DNA from: Actinomadura viridilutea
GTDB taxonomy: Bacteria > Actinomycetota > Actinomycetes > Streptosporangiales > Streptosporangiaceae
DNA length: 64,000 nucleotides
Direction of reading: 5' to 3'
NCBI GenBank assembly: GCA_003001795.1
Contig: PVNI01000006.1
Span: 1 to 64,000 of the forward strand
Of the stretch, positions 61,722-64,000 are shown piece after piece. Under the pieces are notes generated by a model that was not told the DNA's origin, searched no databases, and saw only the letters and a list, made by a program, of their open reading frames with translations. The position numbers and the translations under genes were made by a program. Every line of letters starts with the position of its first letter. The first letter of the stretch is position 1.

Positions 61722-62987
61722 TCAGGCACGCGCCGACGCCTTCTGGACCCCGCGGTCCTCGCGAACCCTGACCGGCATCTCCTTGATCCCGTTGATGAAA
61801 CTCGACCTTAGTCTGCGGAGGTTACCGGAGAGTTCGATATTAGGCATAGCGTCCAAGAGTGTTTCGAAGAGCACACGCAGCTCCAGCCGGGCCAGGTGGC
61901 TGCCGAGGCAGTAGTGCGGCCCGCCGCCGCCGAACCCCAGGTGAGGGTTGGGGTCGCGGCCGACGTCGAAGGCGAACGGGTCGTCGAACACCTCCTCGTC
62001 CCGGTTGGCCGAGGCGTAGAACACCACCACCTTGTCGCCCTCGCGGATCTTGCGTCCGCGCAGCTCGGTGTCGCGGACCGCGGTGCGCTTGAACAGGTTG
62101 ACCGGCGACACCCACCGGACGATCTCGTCCACCGCCGTGCGCACCAGCCCGGGGTCGGCGCGCAGCCGCTCCCACTGCTCGGGGTGGTCGAAGAACGCGG
62201 CCATGCCGCCGGACGCGGCGTTGCGCGTGGTCTCGTTGCCCGCCACCGACAGCAGCATCACGAACAGCTCGAACTCGTCGCCGGTGAGCACGTTGCCGTC
62301 GGCGTCGGGCTGCAGCAGCTTGGTGACGATGTCGTCGCGGGGGGCGTCGCGGCGCGCGGCGGCCAGCTCGTTGGCGTAGGCGTACAGCGCGGTCGCCGCC
62401 GCCATGCCCTGCTCGGGGTCGGACTGGAACTCCGGGTCGTCCGCGCCGATCAGCGTGTTGGACCAGGTGAAGATCTTGTCGCGGTCCGCGGCGGGGGCGC
62501 CGAGCAGCTCGCAGATCACATAGAGCGGCAGCGGGGCGGCGATGTCGCGCACGAAGTCGAACCCGCTCGCGGCGCGGCCGGATGCGGTCACCTCGGCCAC
62601 CAGGTCCCGGCAGATCTCGCGGACGTGCTCCTCCAGCGCGGCGATCGCCCGCGGCGTGAAGCCGCGGTTGACGATGGCGCGCTTGCGGGTGTGCCGCGGC
62701 GGGTCCTCGTTGAGCATCATCTTCCGCTGCAGCGCGAGCTGCTCGTCCGTCGGCTCCTCGAACAGCGCCAGCCGCGCATACGAGGAGAAGATCTCGGGGT
62801 GCCGCGAGACGTACACCACGTCCTCGTGCCGCGTTATCGCCCAGAACGGCGGGGTGCCCTGCGCGGGATCGCCGGGGTGCCGGTGGACGGGGTCGTGTTC
62901 GCGCAGCCAGGCCAGCTGGTCGTGCGGGACGCCGTCGCGCTCGTAGGTGCCGGGGTCGACCAGATCGATGTCGGGAACAGCGGTCAT
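61722..62987 (-). CDS. Cytochrome P450
   Basis: 421 residues from ATG 62987, with AGGAGG upstream. The I-helix AGNETTRN, the ExxR of the K-helix (VDEIVRW region follows) and the heme-binding FGGGGPHYCLGSHLAR are present. N-terminal WLREHDPVHRHP and PPFWAITRHEDVVYVSRHPEIFSS are typical. Sequence around the heme and SSFINGIKEMPVRV resembles CYP124/CYP125-like enzymes of actinobacterial steroid and branched-lipid oxidation (family knowledge). It is 29 bases after the paralogous P450 gene and probably receives electrons from the ferredoxin at 56902. Confidence 0.93.
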   Translation of the reverse strand: MTAVPDIDLVDPGTYERDGVPHDQLAWLREHDPVHRHPGDPAQGTPPFWAITRHEDVVYVSRHPEIFSSYARLALFEEPTDEQLALQRKMMLNEDPPRHTRKRAIVNRGFTPRAIAALEEHVREICRDLVAEVTASGRAASGFDFVRDIAAPLPLYVICELLGAPAADRDKIFTWSNTLIGADDPEFQSDPEQGMAAATALYAYANELAAARRDAPRDDIVTKLLQPDADGNVLTGDEFELFVMLLSVAGNETTRNAASGGMAAFFDHPEQWERLRADPGLVRTAVDEIVRWVSPVNLFKRTAVRDTELRGRKIREGDKVVVFYASANRDEEVFDDPFAFDVGRDPNPHLGFGGGGPHYCLGSHLARLELRVLFETLLDAMPNIELSGNLRRLRSSFINGIKEMPVRVREDRGVQKASARA

Positions 62988-63016
62988 CGCCGGGGGCCTC
63001 CTCTGACTCGCTCGTC

Positions 63017-64000
63017 CTAGGCGTTCCGGGGCGCGCTCGGCGTGAAACGGACGGGCAGCTCCTTGTAGCCGTTGATGAAGTTGGACCGCAGCCGGCGCGG
63101 CTCGCCCGCGGGCGCGATGTCGGGCATCCGGTCCAGGATCGCCTCGAAGACGATCCTCAGGTTCAGCCGGGCCAGGTGGGCGCCGAGGCAGTAGTGCGGG
63201 CCGCCGCCGCCGAAGCCGAGGTGGGGGTTGGGGTCGCGGCCGATGTCGAAGGCGAACGGGTCGTCGAACACCTCCTCGTCCCGGTTGGCCGACGGGTAGA
63301 ACAGCACCACCTTGTCGCCCTTGCGGATCTTTTTTCCGCCGAGCTCGGTGTCGGCGGCGGCGGTGCGGCGGAACTGGTTGAGCGGGCTGACCCAGCGGAC
63401 GATCTCCTCCACCGCCGACGGCAGCAGGCTCCGGTCGGCCTTCAGCCGCTCCCACTGCTCGGGGTGCTCGAAGAACGCCTGCATGCCGCCCGCGGTCGCC
63501 GTGCGCGTCGTCTCGTTGCCGGCGATCGACAGCATGAGCACGAACATCTGGAACTCCTCGCCGCTCAGCCGGGTCCCGTCCGGGGCCGGCTGCAGCAGCC
63601 TGGTGACGATGTCGTCGCGCGGCTCGGACCGGCGCCTCTCGGCCAGGTCGGCGGCCCAGGCCAGGAACTCGGCGGCGTAGCGGGCGGAGTCGGCGCGGTC
63701 GCCGATGAACTCCGGGTCGTTGAACGCCACCAGCTTGTTGGACCAGTAGAAGATCCGCTCGCGCTCCTCCAGCGGGGCGCCGAGCAGCTCGCAGATCGTG
63801 TAGAGCGGCAGCGGGGCGGCGAAGTGCTCGACGAAGTCGCACTCGCCCAGCGGGGCGGCCTCGTCGATGATCTGGTGGCAGATGGCCCGGATGTGGTCCT
63901 CCAGCCTGCCGATCATGCGCGGGGTGAAGCCCCGGTTGACCATGGCGCGCAGCCTGGTGTGGTCCGGCGGGTCCTGGAAGAGCATCATCTGCCCGTACAG
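63017..64000 (-). CDS. Cytochrome P450, 5' part outside window
   Basis: About 328 C-terminal residues; the frame is open to the window end and continues upstream. I-helix AGNETTRTATAGG, heme motif FGGGGPHYCLGAHLAR and LRSNFINGYKELPVRF are present. It is closely similar to the P450 gene just downstream, so the pair arose by tandem duplication. The first ~80-90 residues including the substrate-recognition N-terminus are missing. Confidence 0.92.
   Translation of the reverse strand: MYGQMMLFQDPPDHTRLRAMVNRGFTPRMIGRLEDHIRAICHQIIDEAAPLGECDFVEHFAAPLPLYTICELLGAPLEERERIFYWSNKLVAFNDPEFIGDRADSARYAAEFLAWAADLAERRRSEPRDDIVTRLLQPAPDGTRLSGEEFQMFVLMLSIAGNETTRTATAGGMQAFFEHPEQWERLKADRSLLPSAVEEIVRWVSPLNQFRRTAAADTELGGKKIRKGDKVVLFYPSANRDEEVFDDPFAFDIGRDPNPHLGFGGGGPHYCLGAHLARLNLRIVFEAILDRMPDIAPAGEPRRLRSNFINGYKELPVRFTPSAPRNA

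Overview
The window is a GC-rich chromosomal segment of a filamentous or nocardioform actinomycete. The signs are a WhiB1/WblE protein, a conservon (cvn) signalling operon, nickel superoxide dismutase, a Kgd-type fused oxoglutarate dehydrogenase, a DasR-like regulator, frequent GTG starts and 4-base stop/start overlaps. Several neighbourhoods (biotinylated carrier protein TB7.3-like, PdtaS next to WhiB1) recall mycobacterial synteny. Overall composition suggests Thermomonosporaceae such as Actinomadura, but that family-level guess is inference. No rRNA, tRNA, CRISPR array, insertion sequence or prophage was recognised. Both window ends cut genes (an HD-domain protein at the left, a cytochrome P450 at the right).

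Layout. 1-3.8 kb: two HD-domain proteins, then a stand-alone biotin carboxylase, a 70-residue biotin carrier and a small cysteine protein resembling the biotin synthase auxiliary protein BsaP. 3.8-9.2 kb: acetyltransferase, lipoprotein, bioD, bioB, a DasR-like GntR regulator and bioF (no bioA visible). 9.3-13.2 kb: PdtaS-like kinase, WhiB1 with a striking upstream region (perfect CRP consensus site and a 22-bp perfect palindrome), a lipid kinase and a membrane protein. 13.3-16.3 kb: SigB/SigF-type sigma factor with its anti-sigma kinase, an acetyltransferase, and Ni-SOD with a divergent maturation peptidase. 16.3-24.3 kb: a complete four-gene JetABCD (Wadjet-type) anti-plasmid SMC operon. 24.7-30.7 kb: CGNR protein, malic enzyme, a glutamate-type ABC importer and an oxidoreductase. 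30.7-31.5 kb: non-coding imperfect tandem repeats with a period near 182 bp. 31.5-33.3 kb: PadR regulator, DUF4097 protein and DUF6104 protein. 33.4-42.3 kb: Kgd, AIM24-like protein, glutathionyl-hydroquinone-reductase-like protein, SDR, crotonase and a CbiX-like protein. 42.6-47.5 kb: an orphan roadblock gene followed by a full conservon cvnA-B-C-D. 47.5-55.5 kb: a frameshifted DUF985 cupin, Uma2 protein, DUF1707 protein, a very large membrane-anchored Asp-box protein, a previously unlisted 26-residue cysteine-rich (metallothionein-like) peptide with upstream iterated repeats, and a secreted EEP-family protein. 55.6-64 kb: zinc alcohol dehydrogenase and ferredoxin with KstR-like operator sequences, a methyltransferase / cyclase-fold / methyltransferase / GT4 glycosyltransferase cluster, and two tandem P450s.

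How genes work together. The biotin genes make the cofactor that the adjacent carboxylase and carrier use. The sigma factor is controlled by the overlapping anti-sigma gene. SodN needs the SodX peptidase next to it to expose its nickel hook. The four Jet proteins are expected to form one plasmid-cleaving machine. The cvn products are expected to form a membrane-associated kinase-like/GTPase complex. The ferredoxin plausibly feeds electrons to the P450s, with the alcohol dehydrogenase oxidising hydroxylated products; the KstR-like sites hint at steroid or branched-lipid catabolism. These functional links are inference from family knowledge and gene order.
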